Positions 1 through 11,185 are shown, counted from the first letter of the stretch. The stretch: DNA of 64,000 bases from Frederiksenia canicola (GCF_011455495.1 NZ_CP015029.1:1426740-1490739); one strand, 5' to 3'. Notes: generated by a model not told the origin, from the sequence alone. Translations and numbers: made by a program.

Positions 1-797
1 GCGATACCTGAGCTTTCATTTAATACGAAGAAAGTCACTTTATTGACCACAGTCTCTTTATCGTTCCAATAGGTTGGGCTGCGTTCAAACACAATTTTTT
101 CGTTGAGTGTACGTTCTGCGATTTTATAGGCTCCGTTACCTACAAAGTTTTCTGGGCGAGTCCAATCATCACCAAACTTTTCAACGGTGGCTTTGTGTAC
201 AGGGAAGAGTGAGGCATGTTGAGTAAGTTGAGCCGCATAAGGAACGGGAGCGGTTAAGGTGAGTTGTAGCGTGTAATCATCAAGTGCTTTTGCACCAAGT
301 GTGTCGGGTGATTTGTGACCAGCAACGATATCCGCCACATTTTCTAATTTCATAAATTCAAGATAGGCGGCATAAGGCGATGCCGTTTTCGGATCGACTA
401 CACGTTGCCACGCATAGACGAAATCATGAGCAGTGACAGGATCGCCATTCGACCATTTAGCGTCTTTACGCAGATGGAAGGTGAGTGTTTTAAAATCGTC
501 AGCGTAGTCCCATTTTTCCGCCACACCAGGAATGATGTGATCCAATTCATCGGTACTGACTAAGCCTTCCAATAATTGGCGAGCAAGTAAACTTTCAGCA
601 GTACCTTCCATTTTTTGTGGATCAAGTGTAGCGGCTTCGGCTGTGGTTTGAATGCGAATTTCTTGCTTATCGGCAAGCTGAACGCCAGCGGGTACTTTCG
701 CCGCAAAAGCACTAGAGGAAAATGCCAATAAAACGGCACTGCTGAGTGCAGATAATGTAATAAGCGGTTTGCTTCTTGACCATATTGTATTCTGCAT
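1..797 (-). CDS. oppA: Oligopeptide ABC transporter periplasmic binding protein OppA (partial, runs off left edge)
   Basis: The minus-strand frame from the ATG at 797 stays open to base 1, giving about 265 residues of a family usually near 540, so only the N-terminal half is present. It starts with a signal peptide (positive MQNTIWSRSK, hydrophobic stretch, SSAFAA before KVPAG), followed by family 5 solute-binding motifs such as AEAATLDPQK, LLEGL, PGVAEKWDY, TFHLRKDAKWSNGDPVTAHDF and YAWQRVVDP. An AAGGAG ribosome site sits just upstream of the ATG. By homology it binds peptides in the periplasm and delivers them to OppBCDF. DppA-, SapA- or MppA-like specificity cannot be excluded because the C-terminal part is missing. 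Confidence 0.85.
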   Translation of the reverse strand, partial: MQNTIWSRSKPLITLSALSSAVLLAFSSSAFAAKVPAGVQLADKQEIRIQTTAEAATLDPQKMEGTAESLLARQLLEGLVSTDELDHIIPGVAEKWDYADDFKTLTFHLRKDAKWSNGDPVTAHDFVYAWQRVVDPKTASPYAAYLEFMKLENVADIVAGHKSPDTLGAKALDDYTLQLTLTAPVPYAAQLTQHASLFPVHKATVEKFGDDWTRPENFVGNGAYKIAERTLNEKIVFERSPTYWNDKETVVNKVTFFVLNESSGI

Positions 798-1328
798 AGA
801 AATCTCCTTATAGCAATCAATGAAAAAATAGGGCGTTATAAATAGCCCAATTCGTCAGTTGTGTAAAGATTTGTGCCTGATTTTTTATTGATTTTGAGAC
901 AGACTTAACATTTTTATGCCATTGACAAGCGGTCAGATCAGAGAAAAATTTTGCAAATGAATGTTTTTCTACATACCAATTTTTGATAGATAGCGACTTT
1001 ATTTTTACCTTTGTAAATATCGCAATGGCGATTCGTTGTCATTTTTTATTTAAATGGTGAAATGTGTAACATTTTATTGGTCGGAACTCACTGTAAAGTT
1101 GCATAAATCCAGAAATAGTAGGCGATTTTTAGTGAAACTGCTGTATAATGTGGGAGTTTTATTTCCGTGTATGTAATAGGCGGCTATCAAAAAGGCTTTT
1201 GATTGAGTAATACAAGCGGTCAGTTCCGAGAGTTTTTTTGCTAGTCGCAATTTTTAGGAAATAGAACAAGGTGCAGGGTAGGCTTAATGCCACCTTTTAA
1301 TATTTTCTGAAAAATGAAGGACTTATCA
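798..1328. other. Intergenic region between oppA and pnp
   Basis: These 531 bases hold no convincing gene. They contain two uptake-signal copies (ACAAGCGGT at 925-933 and 1212-1220, the first followed by a TTTTGCAAA tail), a TATAAT at 1144-1149 that could be the pnp -10 box although no good -35 is seen, a small TCAAAA/TTTTGA hairpin at 1187-1202, and a leader hairpin (AAGGT at 1268 with ACCTT at 1292, GGC/GCC inside). pnp leaders in enterobacteria are cleaved by RNase III in a stem-loop; whether these hairpins play that role is inference. rpsO, which precedes pnp in E. coli, is absent. Confidence 0.5.
839..867 (-). promoter_or_regulatory. Candidate promoter of oppA
   Basis: Read on the minus strand, TTTACA (862-867) and TATTTA (839-844) are separated by 17 bases and lie about 45 bases upstream of the oppA start. 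This is a pattern match only. Confidence 0.35.
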
Positions 1329-3446
1329 ATGACTCCAATCGTCAAACAATTTAAATATGGTCAACACACGGTGACCTTAGAAACAGGTGCGATTGCTCGC
1401 CAAGCAACTGCGGCAGTAATGGCAAGTATGGATGATACTACGGTTTTCGTGACAGTAGTCGCTAAAAAAGACGTGAAAGAAGGGCAAGACTTCTTCCCTT
1501 TAACCGTTGATTATCAAGAGCGTACCTACGCAGCAGGTCGTATCCCTGGCGGTTTCTTCAAACGTGAAGGTCGCCCATCTGAAGGTGAAACACTCGTCGC
1601 TCGTTTAATTGACCGCCCAGTTCGCCCACTGTTCCCTGAAGGCTTTTTCAATGAAATTCAAGTAATTGCGACCGTTGTGTCAGTGAATCCACAAATTAGC
1701 CCAGATTTAGTCGCTATGATCGGTGCATCTGCGGCTCTTTCATTATCTGGCGTGCCATTTAATGGGCCAATCGGTGCAGCACGTGTTGGTTTAATCAACG
1801 ATCAATTTGTTCTCAACCCAACGATTGCTGAACAAAAACTCAGCCGCTTAGATTTAGTGGTTGCAGGTACCGATAAAGCGGTATTGATGGTGGAATCTGA
1901 AGCGGATATTTTAAGCGAAGAGCAAATGTTAGCGGCGGTGGTATTCGGTCACGAACAACAACAAGTTGTTATCGAAAACATCAAAGAATTTGTGAAAGAA
2001 GCGGGAAAACCACGTTGGGATTGGGTTGCACCAACACCAGATACCGCATTGATTGATAAAGTAAAAGCTTTAGCAGAAAGCCGTTTAGGCGATGCGTATC
2101 GTATTGTTGAGAAACAAGTTCGCTATGAGCAAATTGATGCAATCAAAGCAGAGGTTATCGCACAACTTACTGCGGAAGATGAAACCGTTTCCGAAGGCAA
2201 AATTATTGATATTATTACCGCATTAGAAAGCCAAATCGTGCGTAGCCGTATTATCGCAGGCGAACCACGTATTGATGGTCGTACCGTTGATACCGTTCGT
2301 GCATTAGATATTTGTACTGGTGTTTTACCACGTACTCACGGTTCTGCGTTGTTCACCCGTGGTGAAACACAAGCGTTAGCGGTTGCAACTTTAGGGACAG
2401 AACGTGATGCGCAAATTATTGATGAATTAACGGGCGAGAAATCAGATCGCTTCCTTTTCCACTACAACTTCCCTCCATATTCTGTGGGCGAAACTGGTCG
2501 TATTGGCTCGCCAAAACGTCGTGAAATCGGTCACGGTCGTCTAGCAAAACGTGGCGTATTAGCAGTAATGCCAACGGCAGAAGAATTCCCGTATGTAGTG
2601 CGTGTAGTTTCAGAAATTACTGAATCAAATGGTTCTTCTTCAATGGCATCAGTATGTGGTGCATCATTAGCGTTAATGGACGCTGGCGTGCCAATTAAAG
2701 CGGCAGTTGCTGGTATCGCCATGGGCTTAGTGAAAGAAGATGATAAATTTGTAGTGCTTTCTGATATCTTAGGTGATGAAGATCACCTAGGCGATATGGA
2801 CTTCAAAGTAGCAGGTACTCGTGAAGGGGTAACAGCGTTACAGATGGACATCAAAATCGAAGGGATTACCCCAGAAATTATGCGTATTGCCCTGAACCAA
2901 GCGAAAGGGGCGAGAATGCACATTCTTGGTGTAATGGAACAAGCTATTCCTGCACCACGTTCAGATATTTCTGACTTTGCACCACGCATTCACACAATGA
3001 AGATCGATCCGAAGAAAATCAAAGATGTGATCGGTAAAGGTGGTGCAACGATTCGTGCATTAACCGAAGAAACTGGCACTTCTATTGATATTGATGATGA
3101 CGGTACAGTGAAAATTGCTGCAACGGATAATAATGCAGCGAAACGTGTAATGGAACGTATCGAAGAGATCGTAGCAGAAGTCGAAGTGAATGCGGTATAC
3201 AAAGGTAAAGTGACTCGTGTGGTTGATTTCGGAGCTTTTGTCTCTATTCTTGGTGGCAAAGAGGGATTAGTCCACATTTCACAAATTACCGATGCCCGTG
3301 TTGAACGTGTCGCAGACTACCTGGAAGTAGGACAAGAAGTACAAGTGAAAGTGGTTGAGATCGATCGTCAGGGTCGCATTCGCTTAACAATGAAAGACAT
3401 TGCTTCTGCTCCAGTGGAAGAGCAAGAACAAGAACTTGCTGAGTAA
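1329..3446 (+). CDS. pnp: Polyribonucleotide nucleotidyltransferase (PNPase)
   Basis: This 705-residue protein has the full PNPase layout: two RNase PH-like domains (about 5-215 and 310-545), then KH (about 550-610, GxxG in [11 protein letters not shown]) and S1 (about 620-690, [16 protein letters not shown]). It degrades RNA 3' to 5' by phosphorolysis in the cytosol and is a degradosome component in relatives. The ATG at 1329 (MTPIVKQF) is chosen over an in-frame ATG at 1314 because AAGGA sits 7 bases upstream and homologues begin there. It is followed by nlpI and deaD, the same order as in E. coli. Confidence 0.97.
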   Translation: MTPIVKQFKYGQHTVTLETGAIARQATAAVMASMDDTTVFVTVVAKKDVKEGQDFFPLTVDYQERTYAAGRIPGGFFKREGRPSEGETLVARLIDRPVRPLFPEGFFNEIQVIATVVSVNPQISPDLVAMIGASAALSLSGVPFNGPIGAARVGLINDQFVLNPTIAEQKLSRLDLVVAGTDKAVLMVESEADILSEEQMLAAVVFGHEQQQVVIENIKEFVKEAGKPRWDWVAPTPDTALIDKVKALAESRLGDAYRIVEKQVRYEQIDAIKAEVIAQLTAEDETVSEGKIIDIITALESQIVRSRIIAGEPRIDGRTVDTVRALDICTGVLPRTHGSALFTRGETQALAVATLGTERDAQIIDELTGEKSDRFLFHYNFPPYSVGETGRIGSPKRREIGHGRLAKRGVLAVMPTAEEFPYVVRVVSEITESNGSSSMASVCGASLALMDAGVPIKAAVAGIAMGLVKEDDKFVVLSDILGDEDHLGDMDFKVAGTREGVTALQMDIKIEGITPEIMRIALNQAKGARMHILGVMEQAIPAPRSDISDFAPRIHTMKIDPKKIKDVIGKGGATIRALTEETGTSIDIDDDGTVKIAATDNNAAKRVMERIEEIVAEVEVNAVYKGKVTRVVDFGAFVSILGGKEGLVHISQITDARVERVADYLEVGQEVQVKVVEIDRQGRIRLTMKDIASAPVEEQEQELAE

Positions 3447-3455
3447 TTAAAAATT

Positions 3456-3516
3456 GTAGGGTGGGTCTCTTGACCCACCATTATAATTTTATGTTGGTGG
3501 GTTAAAGCCCACCCTA
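3456..3516. repeat. Paired GGTGGG/CCCACC hairpin repeat between pnp and nlpI
   Basis: There are two adjacent hairpins: GGTGGGTC/GACCCACC (3460-3467 with 3472-3479) and GGTGGG/CCCACC (3496-3501 with 3508-3513). The outer arms AGGGTGGG (3458-3465) and CCCACCCT (3508-3515) can also pair with each other, so the unit is one large interrupted palindrome. It resembles a small dispersed palindromic repeat and may act as a transcript-stabilising or attenuating structure. Confidence 0.6.
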
Positions 3517-3532
3517 AACCTAAGGTTTTACA

Positions 3533-4456
3533 ATGTTACAACGCATTAAGCTGTTGAATTTCCGCATTATTCTACTTAATCTATTTATGCTTTTCTTTCT
3601 GACAAGCTGTGTAAACCGCGTGTCAGAAATTATCTCGCCAACCAAATTAGCTATTGCGGAACTCAATCCGCAGTTGCGTTTTGAACAAGAGGTAATGGTG
3701 GTTAGGCTAACTCAGGTGTTAGATGAAGCGGTACTCAGCCAAGCAGAGCGTGCGGAGTTACATTTTGAGCGTGGCGTCATTTATGATAGTTTAGGGCTTT
3801 GGTCATTAGCTCGTAATGATTTTGCCTTAGCGGTAGAGCTTGCCCCCAAAATGGCTGCAGCCTACAACTACTTAGGTTTATATCTTTTACTTGAAGATGA
3901 TTACGATAGCTCAATAGATGCTTTCAATGCTGTCTTAGAGCTTGATCCGAATTATGACTATACTCGTTTAAATCGAGGATTAGCATTCTATTATAGTGGC
4001 CGCTATAACGAAGCAGAGCGGGATTTATTAGCGTTTTATGAAGCTGATAAAACCGATCCTTACCGAGTGTTATGGTTATATTTCAATGAATTAGAGTTCT
4101 TACCAAGTGAAGCAAAAACTAAGCTAGTTGAGCGCTCAAAAGGGCTAGCTGACTCTTTCTGGGGAACAAGTATTGTTGCCTATTTTTTAGGGGATTATAC
4201 TCTTGAGCAACTACGGTTAAAAATGAATGCTCAAGCTGAGCCAAACACGGCACAATATGCAGAAATTTTAACCGAAACCTATTTTTATCTTGCAAAACAA
4301 ACACTCAAAATCAATCAAGTGGATGAGGCAACCAGCCTTTTCCGTCTGACTATTGCAAACCAAGTGTATAACTTCGTTGAGTATCGTTTTGCCTTGTTTG
4401 AGCTAGCTCGTTTACGTGCAGCAAAAACAAATCCCGTTATTGTTGGGAAATATTAG
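3533..4456 (+). CDS. nlpI: Lipoprotein NlpI, TPR-containing adaptor
   Basis: The product is a 307-residue outer-membrane lipoprotein. A hydrophobic signal ends in the lipobox LTSC with Cys26 as the acylation site. Tetratricopeptide repeats follow, e.g. AELHFERGVIYDSLGLWSLA, AAAYNYLGLYLLLEDDYD and YTRLNRGLAFYYSGRYNEA (about 80-170). In E. coli NlpI anchors periplasmic proteases such as Prc to peptidoglycan hydrolases. Length is close to the E. coli protein (294). It lies 86 bases after pnp, with a TAAGG site before the ATG, and probably shares the pnp transcript. Confidence 0.93.
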   Translation: MLQRIKLLNFRIILLNLFMLFFLTSCVNRVSEIISPTKLAIAELNPQLRFEQEVMVVRLTQVLDEAVLSQAERAELHFERGVIYDSLGLWSLARNDFALAVELAPKMAAAYNYLGLYLLLEDDYDSSIDAFNAVLELDPNYDYTRLNRGLAFYYSGRYNEAERDLLAFYEADKTDPYRVLWLYFNELEFLPSEAKTKLVERSKGLADSFWGTSIVAYFLGDYTLEQLRLKMNAQAEPNTAQYAEILTETYFYLAKQTLKINQVDEATSLFRLTIANQVYNFVEYRFALFELARLRAAKTNPVIVGKY

Positions 4457-4462
4457 GACGAT

Positions 4463-4711
4463 ACAAGCGGTCAGTTCCGAGCAAAATTTTGCGAAATCTA
4501 ACCGCTTGCCTGTGTGACGAGTTATACAAAGCATTGATTTGCTTTCTATTTATTTTTCTTACCTATCAGTACTCAACAATAGAATTTTTATTTTTTATTG
4601 ACTTTGATGAAACCAATTTTGCTTATTCCACGCCCGCTTGCGGGGGAATAAATAGGGACCATCAAAGAAAATAGATCTACGATGCATTTGTGCATTATTT
4701 TTTGGAATTTT
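4463..4711. other. deaD leader region with uptake signal
   Basis: The gap between nlpI and deaD contains ACAAGCGGT at 4463-4471 facing an imperfect inverted copy (ACCGCTTGC near 4500) and a CCGCTTGCGG-type GC-rich hairpin near 4630. E. coli deaD also has a long structured leader, so a long 5' untranslated region is plausible here. No gene is convincing. Confidence 0.4.
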
Positions 4712-6520
4712 ATGACAACTAACACTTTAACTTTCGCCGATTTAGGCTTACCACAATCTATCCTTGATGCCGTCAATGAAATGGGTTTTGTAACCCCATC
4801 GCCAATTCAGCAAGAATGTATCCCACACTTACTTGCAGGGCGTGATGTATTGGGAATGGCACAAACGGGAAGTGGTAAAACAGCGGCTTTCTCTTTACCT
4901 GTTTTGGCTCAAATCGACCCAAATCAACGCCACCCGCAAATGTTGGTGATGGCACCAACCCGTGAACTGGCGATTCAGGTGGCAGACGCTTGCGAACAAT
5001 TCACTAAAAATATGAAAGGCATCCGTACTGTAACTATTTACGGCGGTCAGCGTTACGATATTCAAATTCGAGCATTAAAAAACGGAGCTCAAGTGGTTGT
5101 GGGTACACCAGGACGTATTCTTGACCATATCCGTCGTGGTACTTTGGATTTATCTGAACTCAAAACTATCGTGCTAGATGAAGCGGACGAAATGTTACGT
5201 ATGGGCTTTATCGAAGACGTGGAAACGGTCATGGCGGAACTGCCTGAGAACCACCAAACGGCGTTATTCTCTGCCACAATGCCAGAGCCAATTCGTCGCA
5301 TCACCAAACGTTTCATGAAAGATCCACAAGAAGTTAAAATTCAAGCAACCCAACGTTCAGCACCAGACATTACGCAAAGCTACTGGATGGTGAATGGCTT
5401 CCGCAAAAACGATGCATTATTGCGTTTCTTGGAAGTGGAAGAATTTGATGCCGCGATTATTTTCACCCGTACTAAAACGGGTACCACTGATGTGGCGGAG
5501 CTTTGTGAACGTAATGGTTATCGTGCTGCAGCGTTAAACGGTGACATGACCCAACAAGCTCGTGAACAGGCGTTAGATAAACTGCGTTCAGGGCGTTTAG
5601 ATATTATTGTGGCGACAGACGTCGCAGCTCGAGGGATCGATATCGATCGAATCAGCCTTGTGGTGAACTTTGATATTCCGCTTGATGCTGAGTCTTATGT
5701 TCATCGTATCGGTCGTACTGGTCGTGCAGGGCGTTCAGGTCGTGCATTATTATTTGTCGAGCCACGTGAGCGTCGTTTATTGAAAAATATCGAACACCTC
5801 ATCAAAAAACCAATTGATCAAGTGCCAGTACCAAACCACGAAATTTTAATGGCAAAACGCCGTGAAAAATTCAAAGCAAAAATCTCTCTACAACTTGAGC
5901 ATCATGATTTAGAGTTATATCGTGAGTTGTTGGAAGATCTCTTCACAGCAGACCAAGATCACGAAGAGTTAGCTGCGGCAATGATGATGTTATTGCAAGA
6001 AAAGCAAAAACTCATTTTGCCACCCGATCCTGAAATTCGTTCAGTTCGTGGTGAGCGTGGCAAAGGCCGTGAAAACCCACGTTCAGCCGAGCGTCGTGGC
6101 GGACGTGATAATAATGGCGTGGCGATGGATCTTTACCGTATCGAACTCGGTCGTGAAGACGGCGTAGAAGTCCGACATATCGTTGGTGCAATTGCCAACG
6201 AAGGTGATATTAGTAGCCGCTACATCGGACATATTAAACTGCACGATACTTATTCAACTATTGAATTACCACAAGGTATGCCGAAGCATTTAGTGCAACA
6301 CTTTGCTCAAAAAGCCCGAGTGTTAAGCAAACCGATGCAGATGTCGTTATTAGGTCCTGCTGACAGTGCGACTAACAGCAATCCATATGAAAGCAAAGGT
6401 GCGCGTGGCCGTGGTGATCGTAATGACCGCCGTAGCGGACGTGATCGCGATGAGCGTAGTTTCAAAGACCGCAAAGGTGGCTTCAAAGAAAAACGCTTTA
6501 ACGAACGAGGTCGCAGATAA
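4712..6520 (+). CDS. deaD: Cold-shock DEAD-box RNA helicase DeaD (CsdA)
   Basis: A 602-residue ATP-dependent RNA helicase acting in ribosome assembly and mRNA decay at low temperature. Visible motifs: Q motif ([10 protein letters not shown]), Walker [23 protein letters not shown]-type DEADEML, SAT, then the second RecA domain with [16 protein letters not shown] and [12 protein letters not shown] DeaD RNA-binding domain follows ([25 protein letters not shown], about 475-500), then an Arg/Gly-rich tail. I take the start at 4712 ([12 protein letters not shown]), with GGA upstream, rather than the in-frame ATG at 4682; the shorter N-terminus matches relatives. Confidence 0.95.
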   Translation: MTTNTLTFADLGLPQSILDAVNEMGFVTPSPIQQECIPHLLAGRDVLGMAQTGSGKTAAFSLPVLAQIDPNQRHPQMLVMAPTRELAIQVADACEQFTKNMKGIRTVTIYGGQRYDIQIRALKNGAQVVVGTPGRILDHIRRGTLDLSELKTIVLDEADEMLRMGFIEDVETVMAELPENHQTALFSATMPEPIRRITKRFMKDPQEVKIQATQRSAPDITQSYWMVNGFRKNDALLRFLEVEEFDAAIIFTRTKTGTTDVAELCERNGYRAAALNGDMTQQAREQALDKLRSGRLDIIVATDVAARGIDIDRISLVVNFDIPLDAESYVHRIGRTGRAGRSGRALLFVEPRERRLLKNIEHLIKKPIDQVPVPNHEILMAKRREKFKAKISLQLEHHDLELYRELLEDLFTADQDHEELAAAMMMLLQEKQKLILPPDPEIRSVRGERGKGRENPRSAERRGGRDNNGVAMDLYRIELGREDGVEVRHIVGAIANEGDISSRYIGHIKLHDTYSTIELPQGMPKHLVQHFAQKARVLSKPMQMSLLGPADSATNSNPYESKGARGRGDRNDRRSGRDRDERSFKDRKGGFKEKRFNERGRR

Positions 6521-6521
6521 A

Positions 6522-6650
6522 ATTCTGCCCCCGCTTGCGGGGGAAGTACCCGAGCTTGCGAGGGGGTAGGGGGCAAGCGGTCACATTTTAGTAAAATTTT
6601 GCAAATCCCCCCTCCCTAACCCTCCCCCGCAAGCGGAGGAGGGAATTTTC
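6522..6650. repeat. GC-rich hairpin repeat block (CCCCCGC/GCGGGGG)
   Basis: The block opens with ATTCTGCCCCC and a perfect hairpin CCCCCGC-tt-GCGGGGG (6528-6543), continues with AGCTTGCGAGGGGGTAGGGGG and an uptake-signal variant, and ends in CCCTCC...GGAGGG arms near 6620-6645. The ATTCTGCCCCC hairpin recurs at 9499-9528 and 38627-38656, always between genes. It probably acts as a deaD terminator or belongs to a dispersed palindromic repeat family. Confidence 0.6.
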
Positions 6651-6674
6651 ATTAAATTCTACGAATTTTGTAAA

Positions 6675-7214
6675 ATGTTCATCCAATCCACTCAAACCCA
6701 TTGCGATTTATCCCTTTCTGATCAAGATTTCCACTTTATGCAGCACGCTTTACACCTTGCGAATAATGCCGAAGCTGAAGGCGAAATTCCTGTGGGGGCG
6801 GTGTTAGTTTCGGCAAGCGGTGAGATTTTAGGCGAAGGCTGGAACCGTTCGATTGTGCTGTCTGACCCAACGGCACATGCTGAAATTCAGGCGATCCGAA
6901 TGGCAGGGCAGAAAGTGGAAAATTACCGCCTGCTTGATACCACTTTGTACGTTACCCTTGAGCCTTGCACAATGTGTGCGGGGGCGATTTTACATAGCCG
7001 AATCGGGCGGTTAGTTTTTGGGGCGAGTGATTATAAAACGGGGGCAATTGGCTCACGTTTTCACTTTTTTGAAGATTTTAAAATGAACCATACCCTACAA
7101 ATTCGTGGTGGCGTGATGGCAGTAGAATGTAGCCAAAAAATCAGCCGATTTTTCCAACAACGTCGAGCAGAACAGAAACGGCTAAAAGCCCTACAAGCGG
7201 TTACTTCCGACTAA
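6675..7214 (+). CDS. tadA: tRNA-specific adenosine deaminase TadA
   Basis: A 179-residue zinc deaminase converting adenosine-34 to inosine in the tRNA-Arg(ACG) wobble position. The cytidine-deaminase fold signature is intact: HAE at 68-70 (zinc His and catalytic Glu) and EPCTMC at 96-101 (two zinc Cys), with IPVGAVLV upstream. The C-terminal helix is basic. No good ribosome site precedes 6675; an internal Met at residue 22 (MQHALHLA) is an alternative start. An uptake signal overlaps the 3' end (7193-7201) and is translated as part of the C-terminus. Confidence 0.93.
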   Translation: MFIQSTQTHCDLSLSDQDFHFMQHALHLANNAEAEGEIPVGAVLVSASGEILGEGWNRSIVLSDPTAHAEIQAIRMAGQKVENYRLLDTTLYVTLEPCTMCAGAILHSRIGRLVFGASDYKTGAIGSRFHFFEDFKMNHTLQIRGGVMAVECSQKISRFFQQRRAEQKRLKALQAVTSD

Positions 7215-7221
7215 TTTTTTG

Positions 7222-7256
7222 CAAAAAAATCCCCGAATAGTGAACTAGTCGGGGAT
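7222..7256 (-). terminator. Rho-independent terminator of frr
   Basis: On the minus strand the stem ATCCCCGA/TCGGGGAT (7249-7256 and 7229-7236) is followed by seven T. It lies 10 bases past the frr stop codon. Confidence 0.85.
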
Positions 7257-7266
7257 ATGAGTTCAA

Positions 7267-7824
7267 TTAGAAATCCATTAACTCTTTTTCTTTATCAGCC
7301 AAAATTTCATCCACTTTCTTAATGTAAGTGTCGGTGATTTTTTGGATATCTTCTTGTGCTTTGCGTTCTTCGTTTTCGCTGATCGCTTTCTCTTTTTCTA
7401 ATGCTTTGATTTTATCATTCGCATCACGACGCACGTTACGAATTGCCACTTTGCCTTGTTCGCCTTCACTTTTTACGATTTTGATTAAATCGCGGCGGCG
7501 TTCTTCTGTAAGTGGTGGAAGTGGTACACGAATTGTTGTACCCGCAGAAGACGGATTTAAACCTAAATCTGAGGTTAAAATCGCTTTTTCAACAGCACTG
7601 ATTAAAGAACGGTCGAAAACAGTGACGGCTAAAGTGCGGGCATCTTCTGCAACCACGTTAGCTAATTGACGAAGAGGAGTAGCAGAACCGTAGTAATCTA
7701 CTTGAATACCGTCTAATAAACTTGGTTGAGCACGACCAGTACGGATTTTTGAAATGTGACCTTTTAACGCTTCAAGGCTTTTTTCCATACGATCTTGCGT
7801 ATCTTTTTTAATTTCGTTGATCAT
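7267..7824 (-). CDS. frr: Ribosome recycling factor
   Basis: The 185-residue product matches the family length and carries its conserved blocks: [20 protein letters not shown] near the N-terminus, [13 protein letters not shown], the central beta-rich domain, [16 protein letters not shown] and the [12 protein letters not shown] segment. With EF-G it splits post-termination 70S ribosomes in the cytosol. AAGGAAC precedes the ATG. It stands alone on the minus strand with its own terminator. Confidence 0.97.
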   Translation of the reverse strand: MINEIKKDTQDRMEKSLEALKGHISKIRTGRAQPSLLDGIQVDYYGSATPLRQLANVVAEDARTLAVTVFDRSLISAVEKAILTSDLGLNPSSAGTTIRVPLPPLTEERRRDLIKIVKSEGEQGKVAIRNVRRDANDKIKALEKEKAISENEERKAQEDIQKITDTYIKKVDEILADKEKELMDF

Positions 7825-7936
7825 TGTTTGTTCCTTTGATTAAACACAAAAACGCAGAGATTCTACCTAATTTTCAAGGTTTTTCCTAGTGTTAAGTGTG
7901 GTCGGGTGTGATAGACTTTGCATAACTACCGTATGA

Positions 7937-8563
<627 letters not shown>

Positions 8564-8568
8564 AAAAT

Positions 8569-8590
8569 AAAGGGGCTATGCCCCTTTTTC
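8569..8590 (+). terminator. Rho-independent terminator of gmhA
   Basis: The stem AAAGGGG-CTATG-CCCCTTT is followed by a T run, 5 bases after the gmhA stop. Confidence 0.85.
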
Positions 8591-8661
8591 GTTTATTGCT
8601 ATATAAAAAACAACGGCTTGTTGGCTAACAAGCGGGTAGTTCCTTTAAGAATTTTGCCAAT

Positions 8662-9462
8662 CTAAACGTGTGGTTTGCACTCGGGTAATGTACCTTCAAT
8701 TTCAAACAGCACATCACCTTCTTTGAAAAAGACATAGCCACCGTTTTTCATTTTTGTCCAGCTCTCATTTTTAGTGAGCGGCTGGGTGGTAATGATAGTG
8801 ACTTTGTCGGTTTCGCAAGTGTAATCACGGAAGTCGATCATTACGTCATCATCACGCAACGCTGTGCCAAATGGGGCTTTGCGACAAACATAATGTAGAT
8901 TAGTCGAGCAACGGGCAATCATCCAATGTCCGTTCGATAAAATAAAATTGAACACGCCATGCTCCGCAATTTTACTCGTGATTTCAACCACTGCATCAAA
9001 AATTTCTTTTTCACTTGGTTTTTGTGGAAAACGTTCCTTGAGTTTGGCGGCAATACAACAGAAGGCAATTTCAGAATCTGTGGTGCCAATTGGTTGGTAA
9101 TGATTGTTTGGGCAAATGCTAAGATTTTCGACTGTGCCATTGTGGGCAAACACCCAATTCTCCCCCCATATTTCACGAATAAAAGGGTGAGTATTTTCTA
9201 AATTGATTTCACCACGAGTCGCTTTTCGAATATGGGCGATAACGTTGTAGGATTTGATACGATATTGGCTAACGAGATCCGCCATAGGTGAAGAAGCACC
9301 AGGGCGATTATCGCGGAAAATTCGCACGCCTTTGCCTTCAAAAAAAGCAATGCCGAAACCATCCGTGTGGCAGTCGGTTAATCCTGCACGGCGGCGAAAG
9401 CCTTCAAAAGAAAAGGTAATATCGGTTGGCGTGTTGCAATTCATTCCAAGTAATTGGCACAT
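8662..9462 (-). CDS. yafJ: Class II glutamine amidotransferase YafJ
   Basis: A 266-residue N-terminal-nucleophile amidotransferase. The sequence begins MCQLLGMN with the catalytic Cys2 exposed after Met removal. The glutamine-binding pattern follows: HTDGFGIAFFEGKG (about 32-45), AHIRKATRGEINLENTHPF (about 76-94) and FAHNGTVEN (about 104-112). The physiological substrate of YafJ is not firmly known; the fold predicts release of ammonia from glutamine or hydrolysis of a gamma-glutamyl amide. No partner synthetase domain is present. Confidence 0.85.
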   Translation of the reverse strand: MCQLLGMNCNTPTDITFSFEGFRRRAGLTDCHTDGFGIAFFEGKGVRIFRDNRPGASSPMADLVSQYRIKSYNVIAHIRKATRGEINLENTHPFIREIWGENWVFAHNGTVENLSICPNNHYQPIGTTDSEIAFCCIAAKLKERFPQKPSEKEIFDAVVEITSKIAEHGVFNFILSNGHWMIARCSTNLHYVCRKAPFGTALRDDDVMIDFRDYTCETDKVTIITTQPLTKNESWTKMKNGGYVFFKEGDVLFEIEGTLPECKPHV

Positions 9463-9498
9463 AATTTTTTACTTCTTTTATATGTTTATGAATGTTAA

Positions 9499-9528
9499 AT
9501 TCTGCCCCCGCTAAAGCAGGGGCAGAAT
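9499..9528. repeat. ATTCTGCCCCC palindromic repeat
   Basis: A near-perfect hairpin with arms ATTCTGCCCC and GGGGCAGAAT, located between yafJ and znuB. The same arm sequence is found at 38627-38656, and its left arm at 6522-6532. Confidence 0.7.
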
Positions 9529-9593
9529 GAAGGTTTACAAGCGGTCAAATTCTCAAGAAAATTTGCAAAAATAGCAATAGCCTAAATTAGAAT

Positions 9594-10388
9594 TTATTGA
9601 TCTATTCTGCGTTTTTTTTTGCATAACGAAAGCAAGAACATCGCTCCTGCACAAACAACAACAGACGGACCGGCGGGTGTATCTTTTAGCCCTGAAAAAA
9701 TTAAGCCGCCAGTAATGGCTAAAACGCTAAACAAAATGGCATAAATAACCATCATTTCTGGGGTGCGGGCGAAACGGCGGGCGGTAGCGGACGGGATAAC
9801 CAACAGCGATGTAATGATTAACGCTCCAACGAATTTCATACTTAATGCGATAGTTAAGGCAGTAAGTAGCATCAGCAATAACCGCAAACGAGTAATATTT
9901 AAACCTTCGATTTGGGCGAGTTCGGGGCTGACGGTAATCGATAGCAATTTTTTCCAGAAAAAGCCTAACACCGTGACGATAAACAGCACACCAGCGGCGA
10001 TGAAGATCACATCATTAAAATCGATCGCCAGCAGGTCGCCAAATAAATAAGACATTAAATCGACCCGCACATTATCAAGCAGGCTGATGGTAATCACCCC
10101 AAGAGACAAGCTGCAATGGGCGATGATGCCGAGAATAGTATCGACAGAATGGTTAGAATGCTGTTCCAGCCAGACCAAACCGAGAGCGAGTAAAATCGTC
10201 ATTCCGATCACTGCAATATAGGGATCGATTTGCAGAAAAATACCTAACGCTACGCCAAGTAAAGCAGAGTGGGAAAGGGTATCGCCAAAATACGCCATTT
10301 TTCGCCACACCACAAAAGCACCGAGCGGGGCGGTCACAAAGGCAAGCAACAAACCTGCAAGCCAAGCGGGAAATAAAATCTCAAACAT
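9594..10388 (-). CDS. znuB: Zinc ABC transporter permease ZnuB
   Basis: A 264-residue membrane protein with about eight hydrophobic segments, of the ABC-3 manganese/zinc permease family: [33 protein letters not shown] at the N-terminus and [19 protein letters not shown] in the middle are diagnostic. It forms the inner-membrane channel for zinc with ZnuC, whose gene lies immediately upstream with an 8-base gap. The periplasmic binding protein gene znuA is not in the window; in Haemophilus it is also unlinked. Confidence 0.94.
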   Translation of the reverse strand: MFEILFPAWLAGLLLAFVTAPLGAFVVWRKMAYFGDTLSHSALLGVALGIFLQIDPYIAVIGMTILLALGLVWLEQHSNHSVDTILGIIAHCSLSLGVITISLLDNVRVDLMSYLFGDLLAIDFNDVIFIAAGVLFIVTVLGFFWKKLLSITVSPELAQIEGLNITRLRLLLMLLTALTIALSMKFVGALIITSLLVIPSATARRFARTPEMMVIYAILFSVLAITGGLIFSGLKDTPAGPSVVVCAGAMFLLSLCKKKRRIDQ

Positions 10389-10396
10389 AAATTCTC

Positions 10397-11185
10397 TTAA
10401 TGTTGGCAGTTTCCACGACAGACATCGCCGTGTAAATCGTGATGGTGATTGTGTTTATGCGCGTAAATTGCCACGTTTTTAGCAAATTGATCACCAAAAA
10501 AGTGAATAAAACTCGGCTCGCTTGAAATCATTTCTGGCGTACCAGCACAGCAAATATGACGATTAACGCATAACACTTCGTCGGTATTTGCCATCACGAT
10601 GTTTAAATCGTGCGAAACCATTAAAATCGCACAGTTTAACCACGCTCGAGTTTTATTTAGCAGTTGATAGAGTTCCGTTTGCCCTGTAATATCCACACCT
10701 TGCATCGGCTCATCTAACACTAATAGTTGTGGACGATCCAAAATCGCCCGAGCAAGCAGTACACGTTGCAGTTCACCGCCTGATAATTTTTGCATTCGAT
10801 TTTCGCTCAAATGGTTAATTGAAAACAGCGATAGGGCTTCATCAATCAGGGCATTTGTGCCGTTTGGTTTTAGCGATAAAAACTTGCGAACGGTGATTGG
10901 AATAGAGGGATCAAGATGCAATTTTTGTGGCACATAGCCGATTTTTAAGCCTTTTTGATGTGAAACTTGACCGCTTGTGGCCGGCAATAATTTCAGCAAC
11001 ACTTTAAGGAGGGTGGATTTCCCACCACCATTTGGGCCGACAATCGTCGTGATCGAGTTCGGGTAAATTTTTAGGCTAATGTTTTGTAAAATCGGCTGCT
11101 GATCAAAAGTCACATTGATATTGTCTAGCTGCACTAATGGTGGTTTGGAACGGTCGATCAAAGGTCGAATTTGGCTAATTTGCAT
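10397..11185 (-). CDS. znuC: Zinc ABC transporter ATP-binding protein ZnuC
   Basis: A 262-residue ABC ATPase: Walker [11 protein letters not shown]-loop YVPQKL, signature LSGGELQR, Walker [11 protein letters not shown] and switch VSHDLNIV. The C-terminus is His/Cys-rich ([19 protein letters not shown]), likely metal binding and typical of ZnuC. I choose the ATG at 11185 (MQISQIRP); the frame extends upstream to a TTG at 11284, but that extension has no family similarity and intrudes into the mepM promoter region. It is divergent from mepM and probably zinc-regulated, although no Zur site is recognised. Confidence 0.92.
   Translation of the reverse strand: MQISQIRPLIDRSKPPLVQLDNINVTFDQQPILQNISLKIYPNSITTIVGPNGGGKSTLLKVLLKLLPATSGQVSHQKGLKIGYVPQKLHLDPSIPITVRKFLSLKPNGTNALIDEALSLFSINHLSENRMQKLSGGELQRVLLARAILDRPQLLVLDEPMQGVDITGQTELYQLLNKTRAWLNCAILMVSHDLNIVMANTDEVLCVNRHICCAGTPEMISSEPSFIHFFGDQFAKNVAIYAHKHNHHHDLHGDVCRGNCQH

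Noticed and set aside
560-820. 86-residue open frame on the minus strand over the oppA region
   Set aside because: It is out of frame with the true oppA reading frame, which starts at 797, has a strong ribosome site and a signal peptide, and runs off the window edge.
4489-4674. 61-residue frame upstream of deaD as a yrbN-like leader peptide
   Set aside because: It begins at a TTG inside an uptake signal region, lacks a ribosome site and I could not match it securely to the E. coli leader peptide at this position.
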